A stretch of DNA of 39,387 bases from Gammaproteobacteria bacterium (GCA_029882995.1 JAOUJV010000009.1:1-39387); one strand, 5' to 3'. Counted from the first letter of the stretch, positions 25,269 through 34,201 are shown. A program made the numbers and translations. Notes: generated by a model not told the origin, from the letters alone.

Positions 25269-26408
25269 ATGATGCGACTAGATGCAATGCTCAAACTGAT
25301 GGTGGAGAAGAATGCATCAGATTTGTTCATTACTGCCGGTTTGGCACCCAGTGCCAAAATCCACGGTGAAATTGTTCCCATTTCAAAAGAACCCCTGAAG
25401 CCGGAAGAGACACGAGATCTCATCATCAGTATCGTACCTGAATATCTCAAGGTGCCGTTTATTGAAACCAGTGAAGCCAATTTTGCAATCAGCCGACCTG
25501 GCATTGGCCGTTTCCGCGCCAGTGCATTTCAACAGCGTAATAACTACGGGATGGTGTTACGTAAAATAGAAACCGTGATTCCAACATTGGAAGAACTGCA
25601 TTTACCGAAAATACTCGAAGAATTTTCAGTCATTAAACGAGGTCTGGTTTTGTTTGTAGGTGCAACCGGCACCGGTAAATCAAGTTCTCTGGCAGCCATG
25701 ATTGGTCATCGTAACCGGCATGGTAAAGGCCATATCATTACCATAGAAGATCCGATTGAGTTTGTTCACAATCACAATCAATGCATTATTACCCAACGCG
25801 AAGTCGGAATAGATACGGCTTCCTATGAAGTGGCATTGAAAAACACATTGCGACAGGCACCGGATGTTATTTTAATTGGTGAAATTCGATCGCGCGAAAC
25901 AATGGAACATGCAATTACATTCGCGGAGACCGGGCACTTGTGTCTTGCTACCTTGCATGCAAACAATGCCAATCAGGCACTGGACAGAATCATTGCTTTC
26001 TTCAGTGAAGACAGACGTGATCAGCTCTTGCTTGATTTGTCTCTGAATCTGAGAGCCATCATTGCACAACAATTAATTCCATCAATAGATAGAGAATCAC
26101 GCTGGCCGGCTGTTGAAATACTGATTAACACACCACTGGTTGCTGATTATATTCGTAAAGGGGATCTGCATCTGATTAAGGATGTGATGAAGAAATCAAG
26201 AGAGCTGGGCATGATCACTTTCGATCAGGCGCTGTTTGAAATGTATAAGCAGGGAACCATTACCAAGGAAGATGCATTGAAACATGCTGACTCTGCCAAT
26301 GAGTTGCGACTCGCGATTAAGCTGGATAAGGATGCGGGCACTGGAACAACACTAAGCGGTGATGTGGGTCTGTTGGATGATTCCATTGAAAATATGCGCC
26401 GGAGATAG
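25269..26408 (+). CDS. pilU: PilT-dependent retraction ATPase PilU
   Basis: A PilT paralogue of 379 residues: Walker A GATGTGKSS (131-139), VILIGEIRSRETM and the His box ATLHANNANQALDRI. The PilT element AIRNLIRE is replaced by LVADYIRK, as in PilU. PilU supports PilT when retraction force is needed. CGGAG lies 8 bases before the first of two tandem ATGs. No clear terminator follows. Confidence 0.96.
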   Translation: MMRLDAMLKLMVEKNASDLFITAGLAPSAKIHGEIVPISKEPLKPEETRDLIISIVPEYLKVPFIETSEANFAISRPGIGRFRASAFQQRNNYGMVLRKIETVIPTLEELHLPKILEEFSVIKRGLVLFVGATGTGKSSSLAAMIGHRNRHGKGHIITIEDPIEFVHNHNQCIITQREVGIDTASYEVALKNTLRQAPDVILIGEIRSRETMEHAITFAETGHLCLATLHANNANQALDRIIAFFSEDRRDQLLLDLSLNLRAIIAQQLIPSIDRESRWPAVEILINTPLVADYIRKGDLHLIKDVMKKSRELGMITFDQALFEMYKQGTITKEDALKHADSANELRLAIKLDKDAGTGTTLSGDVGLLDDSIENMRRR

Positions 26409-26710
26409 ATTGCCAATGATTGCATCTATCCATGAGTAACTCATTGTATTTATTATTATTATTTAAAATCTGATTTGTCAGATAATTTTACACCTAATAT
26501 AAACTAGTCCAGTCTACCATTTTCACCTTTATATATAACTAACATACTGTTTTATATAGAAACAATCTATTATAAGTTGCTGATATATAAGTATTTACTA
26601 ATATTCTTTGGGAAAACAGTTGTCAGAAAACTTTACAGATCGTAAGCAAAAAACCAGATGGAGTGAATAATCAGTTATATAACCTATTGTTTTAAAAGTA
26701 ATTATTATTT

Positions 26711-26727
26711 TAGGCATGTTAATTGCA
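26711..26727 (+). promoter_or_regulatory. Candidate sigma-54 promoter for the PEP-CTERM gene
   Basis: TAGGCATG-TTAA-TTGCA has the invariant GG (26713-26714) and GC (26725-26726) exactly 10 bases apart. It differs from the consensus TTGGCACG-N4-TTGCA at only two places. Transcription would start near 26738, about 83 bases before the gene. The rest of the 412-bp gap 26409-26820 is A+T-rich, with no gene visible; an enhancer site for an activator would be expected in it. PEP-CTERM genes are known to be controlled by the PrsK/PrsR system and sigma-54 in some bacteria. Confidence 0.65.
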
Positions 26728-26820
26728 CTAGAGATATAAATTTTATTAAAGAAAACCACATGAAAGAATATTAATAATCTGGAAATTGTGGGGAGTGTTG
26801 TCAGGTTTTGGAGGAGTAAT

Positions 26821-27426
26821 ATGTCGGTTATTAGAAAAAATATATATGCCTTATTGGGCCTGATGTTGTTCGTGGTGGCGGGCAACACCAATGCCATATC
26901 AGTAAATTACATAAGTTATAAGATTACAGGTGAGGTGGTTAGCGCAGGTTCTAACCCGTTTGGGCTGGTTGACGGTAGTCTGGTTACCGCTACAGGTATA
27001 ATTAGTGATGTCGGATCGGGTTATCAGATAGTCGAAGGCTCCTTGATTGGTGGCGATGCGACAGGCACATTGGCATTCGGTGCTGGTATGGAGAATACCA
27101 TGACCATTACTGTTGGTAATACAGTCTTTGATGCTTCAAATGATGTTAATTTTGGTACAGGTTCACCGACATTTCATTTAACCAGTGGTGTACTGGATGG
27201 ATTTGAGATACTTATGTCAGCCGGAGTGAATGGTGCAACTGATAATTTCTACTCTTCTTTACCCGTTGGTGAAAGTGTTTTCCGATTTGGTGATAATGAT
27301 ACATTTGTTGGTTACTGGAATACAGGAATTGAAATTATTAATCCAAACCCGGTTCCGGTTCCGGCTGCTGTCTGGTTGTTCGGCTCGGGTCTTCTGGGCT
27401 TGATTGGTTTTGCCAGACGCAAATAA
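26821..27426 (+). CDS. VPLPA/PEP-CTERM sorting-domain exported protein
   Basis: The 201-residue product has a signal peptide (MSVIRKNIYALLGLMLFVVA, cleavage near NTNA) and a C-terminal sorting signal of the tripartite kind: VPVPAAVW, a hydrophobic helix LFGSGLLGLIGF, and a basic end ARRK. Such proteins are cut by an exosortase and exported in extracellular-polysaccharide-producing Gram-negatives. The mature part is Gly/Thr/Ser/Asn-rich with predicted beta strands and no cysteines. GGAGG ends 6 bases before ATG 26821, which decides this start over 26788. No exosortase is in the window. Its job outside the cell is unknown. Confidence 0.88.
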   Translation: MSVIRKNIYALLGLMLFVVAGNTNAISVNYISYKITGEVVSAGSNPFGLVDGSLVTATGIISDVGSGYQIVEGSLIGGDATGTLAFGAGMENTMTITVGNTVFDASNDVNFGTGSPTFHLTSGVLDGFEILMSAGVNGATDNFYSSLPVGESVFRFGDNDTFVGYWNTGIEIINPNPVPVPAAVWLFGSGLLGLIGFARRK

Positions 27427-27450
27427 TCAGAAATAAAATAACCGACATAA

Positions 27451-27480
27451 AAACGACAGCCAAGGCTGTCGTTTTTTTTT
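27451..27480 (+). terminator. Rho-independent terminator after the PEP-CTERM gene
   Basis: AAACGACAGCC (27451-27461) pairs perfectly with GGCTGTCGTTT (27464-27474), and the T-run continues to 27480. This is a strong intrinsic terminator 25 bases after the stop codon. Confidence 0.93.
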
Positions 27481-27621
27481 AGATAGTTTGTACAAAAGTC
27501 TTTTCTTCTAATACTGCGTCAAAATTTAGCTCAAAATGCTCATTTACTAACGTGTAAACTCCGCTTTTTCGCTTATTTTTTCCTTGTCTTAAAAGAAAAT
27601 CCAATTCGTACAAAGCTATCT
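27481..27621. repeat. MITE-like element with imperfect terminal inverted repeats
   Basis: AGATAGTTTGTAC at 27481-27493 is repeated inverted, with one extra base, as GTACAAAGCTATCT at 27608-27621. The similarity extends inward (TCTTTTCTT against AAAAGAAAA). The 141-bp interior has no open frame of note and contains CTCATTTACT-AACG-TGTAAACTCC, partly palindromic. It begins where the terminator T-run stops. No target duplication is visible, so mobility is only suggested. Confidence 0.45.
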
Positions 27622-27645
27622 ATATGTGCTAGCTTTGATAAATCG

Positions 27646-28512
27646 TTATCCAAAAACAGTATCTCCTTTGAACACAGGTCCATCCACACATACCCGTTTC
27701 ATCGCCATACCATTGTCTGTTTGAACGGGTACGGTACAACCGGCACAGCCACCGACACCACAGGCCATGAATTCTTCCAACGAGAGTTGTGATGGGAGAG
27801 AATATTCTTTGGCCAATTTGGCAACGGCTTCCAGCATTGGGTGCGGTCCACAGGAAAATATTTCCACTTCACCGCGCTGTTGTTCATCCAGTGCATTGAG
27901 CCATGTGCGTGCGAGATCAGTAACGTAGCCATTAAAACAACCGGGATAATCCTGCAGGCTGGCAAGACGACATGGGATACCCCAGTCTTCCATTAATGGC
28001 ATGGTGCCAATCACACCTTCCGGTATGCCGGGTAATATAAATTGTGATGGTTGTTGTTTGAATGGAAAAGGGACTTCCGAACCCAGTATAACAAAAGGCT
28101 GGTGCGTTTTTTTCTTGCGTAGTTCATCAGCAATAAAAATCATGGGCGGCATACCAACACCACCACCAATCAAAAGTGGTCGGGTTTTATTTTCATTGAA
28201 TGTAAAGCCATTCCCAATAGGACCCAATGTGCTGAGTTTTTCACCTGGCTTTCTTTGTGCCAGCAAGCGTGTCCCGTTACCAACCGCCTTATAGAGCAAA
28301 TCTACCCACCCGGCGTTGCTGTCAACACGCATAATGGAAATCGGGCGGCGCATCGGTAAAGCCGGATCGCAGGTGATATGCATAAAACTGCCCGGTTTGG
28401 CGTGCTGCGTACATTTGGGCGCATGGATACGCAAAACATACTGATCGCCAGCAAAACTTTCATGAGAAAGTATTTCAGCATTTTCGAGAAAAATAGTGGC
28501 GCGATGTGACAT
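27646..28512 (-). CDS. PyrK-like dihydroorotate dehydrogenase electron-transfer protein
   Basis: The 288-residue protein has a ferredoxin-reductase-type FAD domain (RRPISI at 55-60), an NAD-binding domain (IGGGVGMPP at ~116-123 and SCGPHPML at 220-227) and a C-terminal [2Fe-2S] site with Cys251, Cys256, Cys259 and Cys275. This is the architecture of PyrK, which in Gram-positives pairs with PyrDB to oxidise dihydroorotate with NAD. No pyrD is beside it here; it follows the pyrC-like gene by 55 bases in a pyrimidine cluster, so a role in pyrimidine synthesis is inferred from context. Confidence 0.8.
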   Translation of the reverse strand: MSHRATIFLENAEILSHESFAGDQYVLRIHAPKCTQHAKPGSFMHITCDPALPMRRPISIMRVDSNAGWVDLLYKAVGNGTRLLAQRKPGEKLSTLGPIGNGFTFNENKTRPLLIGGGVGMPPMIFIADELRKKKTHQPFVILGSEVPFPFKQQPSQFILPGIPEGVIGTMPLMEDWGIPCRLASLQDYPGCFNGYVTDLARTWLNALDEQQRGEVEIFSCGPHPMLEAVAKLAKEYSLPSQLSLEEFMACGVGGCAGCTVPVQTDNGMAMKRVCVDGPVFKGDTVFG

Positions 28513-28567
28513 ATTAAAAACGTTAAATTAAGTGGAAACGATAGTTAAAAATATTCCAGCCTGAAAT

Positions 28568-29842
28568 TTATTCACCAAATACCAGTCGACCTTTGTGCAG
28601 GGTATGCGTGACCTTGCCCTTGAACTCCCAGCCAATAAAGGGTGAGTTCTTGCCACGACTTGTCATGGTTTCTGCGTTCAATTGCCAGCTTTTATCCGAA
28701 TCAAAAATACACACATCGGCTTGACCACCTTCACTTAAGGTGCCTGCATCAATGTTCAGGATTTGTGCCGGTTTGCAAGTTATGCTGGCCAGCATATTAC
28801 TTAAGGTCATTACACCCTCATCGACCAGTCTTAATCCAAGTGGCAGCAGGGTATCAAGTGATGAAATACCCGGTTCAGCCAATGCAAACGGGGTCAGTTT
28901 GGCATCCAGTTCATGTGGTTGGTGGTCAGAACAAATGGCCGCAATTGCTCCCTTGGCAATACCATCGCGCAAGCCGTCACGATCTCGCTGTGAGCGCAGA
29001 GGCGGTTCAACAAAACCATTGGTATTGTAATCGCCCAATTCCATTTCAGTCAGGAACAGGTGATGGGCAGTGACATCAGCACTGATTGGATGTCCATCAT
29101 GAATGGCACGACCGACCATCTGGACTGCACGTGCAGTTGAAAGATGATTAAAGTGGACGCGTACACCGGTTTCTGCTGCCAGTGCAATATAAGTGGCAAC
29201 GGCAACCGTTTCTGCTGCCTGCGGAATACCTCTTAACCCAAGACGTGTGCTCAACTCACCTTCATGTGCTGTGCCGCCATCCCGCAAAACCGGATCTTCA
29301 GGTTGTATAAAGACAGTTAAATCAAATGTCGCTGCATATTCCATGGCGCGGCGCATAATCACCATGTTCTCAATCGGGTGCATGGCATTACTGACACCGG
29401 TACAACCGACTTCCTTAAGGGCGGCCATTTCACTTAAACGACTTCCGTCCAGCCCCTGAGTCAGCGCACCAAGAGGTAGAATCTGTGCATAGCCATAATG
29501 TTCGGCACGATCATAAATGGATTCAAAAACAGCCTGTGTATCAATAACCGGTTGGGTATCGGGTGGACAGCACAGTGTCGTAATCCCATTACTGGCCGCG
29601 GCCAGTGTTTCACTTTTTATTGTTGCCTTGTGTTCCTGACCCGGTTCACGCATGCGGGCACATAAATCAACCAGACCGGGACAGACAATCTTACCTTTTG
29701 CATCAATAGTTTTTTCGGCATCAAATCCGGCGGGCATTTTCCCAACCGATAAAATTTTTCCGTCAGCAATATAAACATCATGTTTGGCATCTATATTATT
29801 GGCCGGGTCAATCACATGTCCGTTTTTTATGATGAGTTTCAT
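28568..29842 (-). CDS. pyrC: Dihydroorotase-like protein, probably non-catalytic (PyrC' type)
   Basis: The 424-residue protein is a class I dihydroorotase-family amidohydrolase and matches the Pseudomonas PyrC' subunit closely in length and motifs (LREPG-like [24 protein letters not shown]). The metal-binding DxHxH is lost: residues 59-64 read DLCARM. The later HxED His is Gln (IQPED, ~180). The ligands HFNHLS (230-235), TAHHL (258-262) and SDHQPH (305-310) remain. PyrC' does not catalyse but holds aspartate transcarbamoylase together. The start overlaps the pyrB stop by 4 bases (ATGA), consistent with a PyrB-PyrC' complex. An active dihydroorotase should be encoded elsewhere. Confidence 0.9.
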   Translation of the reverse strand: MKLIIKNGHVIDPANNIDAKHDVYIADGKILSVGKMPAGFDAEKTIDAKGKIVCPGLVDLCARMREPGQEHKATIKSETLAAASNGITTLCCPPDTQPVIDTQAVFESIYDRAEHYGYAQILPLGALTQGLDGSRLSEMAALKEVGCTGVSNAMHPIENMVIMRRAMEYAATFDLTVFIQPEDPVLRDGGTAHEGELSTRLGLRGIPQAAETVAVATYIALAAETGVRVHFNHLSTARAVQMVGRAIHDGHPISADVTAHHLFLTEMELGDYNTNGFVEPPLRSQRDRDGLRDGIAKGAIAAICSDHQPHELDAKLTPFALAEPGISSLDTLLPLGLRLVDEGVMTLSNMLASITCKPAQILNIDAGTLSEGGQADVCIFDSDKSWQLNAETMTSRGKNSPFIGWEFKGKVTHTLHKGRLVFGE

Positions 29843-30828
29843 GATGCATGCTCCTGACCATGACGATTTCCCATGATCATGGCCATGATTGCCATACGTA
29901 CTGCAATGCCGTTTGTTACCTGTTCAAGAATGACCGAATGTGTTCCATCTGCTACTTTTGAATCCATTTCGACACCACGATTAATCGGGCCGGGGTGCAT
30001 CACCATGACATCCGGTTTGGCGAACTGAAGTTTTTCTTCGGTCAGGCCATAAAGGTGGAAGTATTCATGCTCACTCGGCAAAAAGGCACTGGTCATGCGT
30101 TCACGCTGTAAACGTAGCATGATAATGACATCCACATCCTTAATACCTTCACATAAATCGTGATAAACATGCACACCGAGTTTTTGTACATCACGCGGTA
30201 ATAATGTCTTGGGAGCAACCACCCTGATTTCAGCCGCACCGAGAGTTGATAGTGCATGAATTTGTGAACGTGCAACACGTGAATGCATGACATCACCGAC
30301 AATGGCGATACGTAAATTGTTAAATTCCTTTTTATGACGACGAATCGTAAACATATCCAGCATTGCCTGTGTCGGGTGGGCATGTCGTCCATCACCGGCA
30401 TTGATAATACGTAAATGAGGTGCCACATGTTGAGCAATGAAGTGAGCGGCACCGCTATTGTTGTGTCGAACCACAAACATGTCGCAGTTCATGGCCTCAA
30501 GATTACGCAGTGTATCCAGCAGGGATTCACCCTTGGAGGTCGCAGAAGTATTGATATTCAGATTGAGTACGTCTGCCGACAGGCGCTTGGCCGCAACTTC
30601 AAATGTGGTACGGGTGCGAGTACTGGCTTCGAAAAACAGGTTGGCGACAGTGACACCACGCAGAAGCGGAACTTTTTTAATGGCCTGTTCAGCCACACTG
30701 GAGAAGGATTCGGCGGTATCGAGAATTTCGGTAAGAAGATCGGATTTGAGGCCCTCGATCGTCAAGAAGTGGCGAAGGCGCCCGTTTGAATCTGTTTGCA
30801 GTTTGCCTGAGGCTTTCTTTGGGTCCAT
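29839..30828 (-). CDS. pyrB: Aspartate carbamoyltransferase catalytic subunit
   Basis: Joins carbamoyl phosphate to aspartate, the first committed step of pyrimidine synthesis. The 329-residue protein has the carbamoyl-phosphate loop [13 protein letters not shown], the [14 protein letters not shown] segment, and the aspartate-domain MLRLQRERM and [10 protein letters not shown]. The N-terminal extension (~20 residues before FLTIEGL) is as in Pseudomonas-type enzymes, which regulate through this extension rather than a PyrI subunit; no pyrI is present here. Translation is coupled to the dihydroorotase-like gene. Confidence 0.96.
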   Translation of the reverse strand: MDPKKASGKLQTDSNGRLRHFLTIEGLKSDLLTEILDTAESFSSVAEQAIKKVPLLRGVTVANLFFEASTRTRTTFEVAAKRLSADVLNLNINTSATSKGESLLDTLRNLEAMNCDMFVVRHNNSGAAHFIAQHVAPHLRIINAGDGRHAHPTQAMLDMFTIRRHKKEFNNLRIAIVGDVMHSRVARSQIHALSTLGAAEIRVVAPKTLLPRDVQKLGVHVYHDLCEGIKDVDVIIMLRLQRERMTSAFLPSEHEYFHLYGLTEEKLQFAKPDVMVMHPGPINRGVEMDSKVADGTHSVILEQVTNGIAVRMAIMAMIMGNRHGQEHAS

Positions 30829-30929
30829 TTATACCTACCGCGGCTATTCTAGTTGAGGCGCGGCCGGGTTTCCATAGCAATTTTAAAAAACAGGAAAATT
30901 AATCGTGTCGGGATGTGGTTTTGGTCAAC

Positions 30930-31433
30930 TCAGACCTTCTGGATAATCAGGCTCAGATTGTCCGGGCCATTGAGCTTGATGTGTTCATTTGCGGCCAGTT
31001 CTACATGTTTCCCGGTGATATTGGCCTCAATCGGGAGTTCACGGCCACTGCGTTCCACCAGTGTAACCAGATACACCGCTGCCGGACGACCATAATCAAA
31101 CAGTTCATTCATGGCGGCACGGATAGTGCGGCCTGTGTGCAGGACATCATCGACCAGAACAATATGCCGATTATCCAGATTGAAAGGTAGTTTGGATGGT
31201 TTAACCTGCGGGTTAATACCAATACGGCTAAAGTCATCACGGTAAAACGAGATATCAAGCAGTCCGAGCGGTTCCTTGATGGCCAGCATGGTATGTAGTT
31301 CTTTCGCCACCCAGGCCCCACCGGTATGAATACCGATCATGAGTGGATCGCTGATCGACTTTTCCTTAAGCAGCTGCTTCAGATCGAGTGTAATTTTGTC
31401 CAGCAATTGCTGGGTTTCTGTATCATTGCTCAT
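30930..31433 (-). CDS. pyrR: PyrR-type bifunctional regulator/uracil phosphoribosyltransferase
   Basis: The 167-residue protein has the PRPP loop IVLVDDVLHTGRTIRAAM and the PyrR-type GIHTGGAWVAKEL and LVERSGRELPIEA. In Bacillus PyrR binds pyr mRNA; in pseudomonad-like bacteria it is adjacent to pyrBC' and may act differently. The 101-bp gap before pyrB shows no obvious attenuator terminator. The start overlaps the ruvX stop by 4 bases. Confidence 0.93.
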   Translation of the reverse strand: MSNDTETQQLLDKITLDLKQLLKEKSISDPLMIGIHTGGAWVAKELHTMLAIKEPLGLLDISFYRDDFSRIGINPQVKPSKLPFNLDNRHIVLVDDVLHTGRTIRAAMNELFDYGRPAAVYLVTLVERSGRELPIEANITGKHVELAANEHIKLNGPDNLSLIIQKV

Positions 31434-31852
31434 GTATGTAATCCGTTTTCATTTAGCCATGTCTGCAAAATGAGTTGTGCCGCTATTTCATCGGTTTGAT
31501 GCTGTGCACCTTTATCCTGTTTTATCTGTTCTGCCTCTATAGATGACAGTCGTTCATCAATCCAGATAACATCCAGATTGTAACGCCCATTTAGCTGATT
31601 GCCAAAGCGGCGTGCCTTTTTACACATGTTACTTTCAGTACCATCCATATTAAGTGGCAAGCCGACAATAAACAATGCAGGTTGCCATTGTTCAACCAGT
31701 TGACTGATCCCGTCCCAGTCCGGTGCTCCCTTGACTGTTTTGAGTGTTGTCACTGGGGCTGCAGTCGCTGTTACTTCCTGTGCAACTGCAACACCAATAC
31801 GTTCTTCGCCATAGTCAAAACCAAGTATGGTACGTGCTGATGTTGTATTCAT
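31430..31852 (-). CDS. ruvX: Holliday junction resolvase-like / pre-16S rRNA nuclease RuvX (YqgF)
   Basis: The 140-residue RNase H-fold protein has the first catalytic Asp in LGFDYGEERIGVA, VGLPLNMDGTES, the IDERLSSIEAE motif, and the last Asp in QTDEIAAQLILQ. It is required for 16S rRNA 5'-end maturation in E. coli. It follows yqgE by 13 bases and overlaps pyrR, in the conserved yqgE-ruvX-pyrR-pyrB order. Confidence 0.95.
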   Translation of the reverse strand: MNTTSARTILGFDYGEERIGVAVAQEVTATAAPVTTLKTVKGAPDWDGISQLVEQWQPALFIVGLPLNMDGTESNMCKKARRFGNQLNGRYNLDVIWIDERLSSIEAEQIKQDKGAQHQTDEIAAQLILQTWLNENGLHT

Positions 31853-31865
31853 GCAGTGAGCAGAA

Positions 31866-32429
31866 TCAGGCGTGACCCATATCGCCGGAGATCAGTTTCA
31901 GGTCAACACCAATAACAGAAGCGGCGGATTCCCAACGTTTGTCATACGCGGTATCAAAAATGATATCGATATTGGCAGGGCCAGATAGCCAGGCATTCTC
32001 GCTGATTTCATATTCCAGCTGACCTGCTTCCCAACCGGCATAACCGAGTGCAATCAAAAATTTTTCCGGTCCCTTGCCTTGCGCAATGTCTTCAATAATA
32101 TCACGTGAAGTGGTTACCGCCAGTTCATCCGAAATGGGCATGGTGGATTCCCAGTCACCATCAGGCTTGTGCAAAACAAAACCGCGTTCGACTTGTACCG
32201 GGCCACCATAATAGACATGTTTTTTTTCCAGCTCCTTGTCTTTGGTTTCAATTTCCATGTGTTTGAACACCTCACCCAAATCAATATCCAGTGGGCGATT
32301 GAAAACAACACCCATTGCTCCCTCATCATTATGCTGACATATCAGCGTAACTGTGTGATAGAAATTCGGGTCCTCAAGAGCCGGCATGGCAATAAGAAAA
32401 TGACCAGTCAGATCTGTCGTTGCATCCAT
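31866..32429 (-). CDS. yqgE: YqgE/AlgH family protein
   Basis: The 187-residue protein has the DUF179 hallmarks: GHFLIAMPALEDPNF at the start, GAMGVVFNRPL, YYGGPVQVERGFVLH, and ALGYAGWEAGQLEYEI. The function is unknown; the gene is nearly always next to ruvX. Start at 32429 is taken from the GHFLIAMP position and family length. Confidence 0.94.
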   Translation of the reverse strand: MDATTDLTGHFLIAMPALEDPNFYHTVTLICQHNDEGAMGVVFNRPLDIDLGEVFKHMEIETKDKELEKKHVYYGGPVQVERGFVLHKPDGDWESTMPISDELAVTTSRDIIEDIAQGKGPEKFLIALGYAGWEAGQLEYEISENAWLSGPANIDIIFDTAYDKRWESAASVIGVDLKLISGDMGHA

Positions 32430-32474
32430 ATATGAATAGTATCCTGTAGTCAGCCGTAACTGGCAAGCACCACT

Positions 32475-33362
32475 TTAGCGGCTTCTCAGACTGTTATTAT
32501 CGAGGAATTGCCAGGTTCTTGATATCACCAGTACATCCACATCCTTGCGTATATTATCAGGGAACGGGGCAAACGGAGCGGCCAGCCTCACAATCCGGAT
32601 AGCGGCGTCATCCAGTATCTTGTTGCCGGAAGAACGACGAAGTGTAATGTTATTCACCGTGCCATTGGCATTCAGTACAACATCCATTAACAGGTTGCCG
32701 GTCAGATTACGTTGTTTGGCGGCTTCCGGATAATTGATGTTACCAATGCGTTCTACCTTGGCACGCCACGCCTCCATATAACTGGCGTATTTGTATTCAC
32801 GTGTGTTGGCGGCAATGCGTTTACTGCGCAAGTTGCTCGAATGCATTTGCTGGCGCTCATTCATTTCCGCATTCAGACTGGCGACTTCCATGCTGCTGCT
32901 GATCAATTCACGTGCATTGGGCAAACGCTTTTTTTCAACCTGCTGGTTTTTTTCCTTTATACGGGTATTGATGTCATAAGAATCACGTTTTGTTGTCAAT
33001 GTGTTTTTGATCAACTGTTGTTTGCGTGGTGTTGCCTGCATGGCAGGACGAAATGCCTCGGCACGATCCGGTACTGGCGCGGTAAACGGTTTGGCTGTCG
33101 GACTGGTGGGGCGTAATTTATTTTTGGTATTACCGCCACCAATCTGGTTTACCTGTGCGAGATAGTCTTCCTTAACAGGTGCCTGCTCGCTCTTGCTATG
33201 CACCAGAGTGATTTCCAGCGGTGGTGATTTGCCGGATGATTTGTCCTTTAATACTGTAAAGGTAATTCCCAGAATCACAATTGCATGCAGGATGACGGCA
33301 AACAGCAACGTCATCCCGAGGCGGTCATCCGGTGTTACTTGTGTTGTTTGTGCTACTGACAT
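32475..33362 (-). CDS. tonB: Energy transducer TonB
   Basis: The 295-residue protein has a short cytoplasmic end, one hydrophobic anchor (~15-38), a long periplasmic linker rich in Pro/Lys/Asn (~45-190), and a C-terminal TonB domain (YPEAAKQRNLTGNLLMDVVLNANG, and RLAAPFAPFPD). It passes energy from ExbB/ExbD to outer-membrane receptors, or may be a TonB paralogue for another envelope role. No exbBD or receptor is nearby. Its first 38 bases overlap the end of the Gx transporter gene. Confidence 0.88.
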   Translation of the reverse strand: MSVAQTTQVTPDDRLGMTLLFAVILHAIVILGITFTVLKDKSSGKSPPLEITLVHSKSEQAPVKEDYLAQVNQIGGGNTKNKLRPTSPTAKPFTAPVPDRAEAFRPAMQATPRKQQLIKNTLTTKRDSYDINTRIKEKNQQVEKKRLPNARELISSSMEVASLNAEMNERQQMHSSNLRSKRIAANTREYKYASYMEAWRAKVERIGNINYPEAAKQRNLTGNLLMDVVLNANGTVNNITLRRSSGNKILDDAAIRIVRLAAPFAPFPDNIRKDVDVLVISRTWQFLDNNSLRSR

Positions 33363-33885
33363 CCTGAGTTTGTATTCTATTTAATAGTGTTCCGGCAATT
33401 ATACCTGTCAAAATCCCGGCCAAAACAGCCGCAGTCATAAATAAGGGTAGCATTTTAAACATGGCCGGGTGAGGTAAAAACAGCAGATATGCCATGAAAA
33501 ACTGTCCTGCCATGTGGGCACAGGCAGCAAACACGGCATAACTGACTGCACCAAAGCTGATAAAGGGTAATATGGTGTTTAACTGACTCAAAACAACCAG
33601 TACTACCACACTCGCTGTCGCTCCGGTCAGGCTCAACATGAATGTGGGCGATAAAAACGTACCCAGCACTATACTCCCGATCAATACCCTTAATAGAGAC
33701 ACCCAGATCGCCGTTTTTATCCCGTAACGTACCAGCACCACAACGGTGATGATATTCGCCAGACCGGGTTTGATACCGGGCAGGGGAGTGGGGAGCGTAC
33801 TTTCCAGCACATGAATCGTAACAGCAAGTGCTGTCAGCCAGGCGATGAGGTGATCTTCACGGGTAGTGGTGAGAGTCAGGTTCAT
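33325..33885 (-). CDS. Gx transporter family (heptaprenyl diphosphate synthase component I-like)
   Basis: The membrane protein of ~186 residues has five to six helices and the family pattern VLESTLPTPLPGIKPGLANIITVVVLVRYG, then SLLRVLIGSIVLGTFLSPTFMLSLTGA. Despite its old name the family is membrane-embedded and probably a small-substrate transporter; in several proteobacteria it lies with NusG_II and ApbE genes. Here it is separated from them by a 1.2-kb island. I chose ATG 33885, not 33996, because the longer frame runs into the repeat element. TATAAT lies just upstream, so the message may be nearly leaderless. Confidence 0.8.
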   Translation of the reverse strand: MNLTLTTTREDHLIAWLTALAVTIHVLESTLPTPLPGIKPGLANIITVVVLVRYGIKTAIWVSLLRVLIGSIVLGTFLSPTFMLSLTGATASVVVLVVLSQLNTILPFISFGAVSYAVFAACAHMAGQFFMAYLLFLPHPAMFKMLPLFMTAAVLAGILTGIIAGTLLNRIQTQDVSSTNNTSNTG

Positions 33886-33904
33886 GGGGGTTATTATAGT
33901 GGGT

Positions 33905-34201
33905 GTCACTGCGTGACGGCTTGATTTTTTATGCGGGGATTCGCCCCCGCGCGACGAAATACTTTTCTCTTGCGCACCCAAGAGAAAAGTATTCAAAAGA
34001 GAAGGGTGCCCAACGTCACAGAAATCCCCTCGTTGAACAGTGAAAATCCAGATGAATCACAACTCGCGCGCGGCCTGCGGCCACACCGGCTCGAACAGGG
34101 TGATTCATTATTTCTGGATTTTCACTGTGCTACTCGGCTGTGCCGATGGGAGAGAAAAACATCAAGTACTTTACTTCTGCTTACGGCCAATAGCGGACAT
34201 T
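33905..34201 (+). repeat. 300-bp multi-hairpin dispersed repeat, copy 2
   Basis: This element fills most of the gap 33886-34268. H1: GTCAC 33905-33909 / GTGAC 33913-33917. H2: GCGGGG / CCCCGC at 33933-33950. H3: a 15-bp perfect stem 33958-33972 / 33979-33993. H4: 34037-34052 pairs with 34113-34128, then a TTATT bulge (34108-34112) and 34053-34060 with 34100-34107. H5: GGCC-TGC-GGCC at 34072-34082. H6: 34175-34201 with CGGCCAATAGCGGACATT. The segment 34055-34105 is identical to copy 3 over 51 bases. H1 of this copy lies in the promoter region of the Gx gene. Confidence 0.8.

Noticed and set aside
30829-30929. PyrR-controlled attenuator before pyrB
   Set aside because: No terminator/antiterminator pair or PyrR-binding loop can be seen in the 101-base gap.
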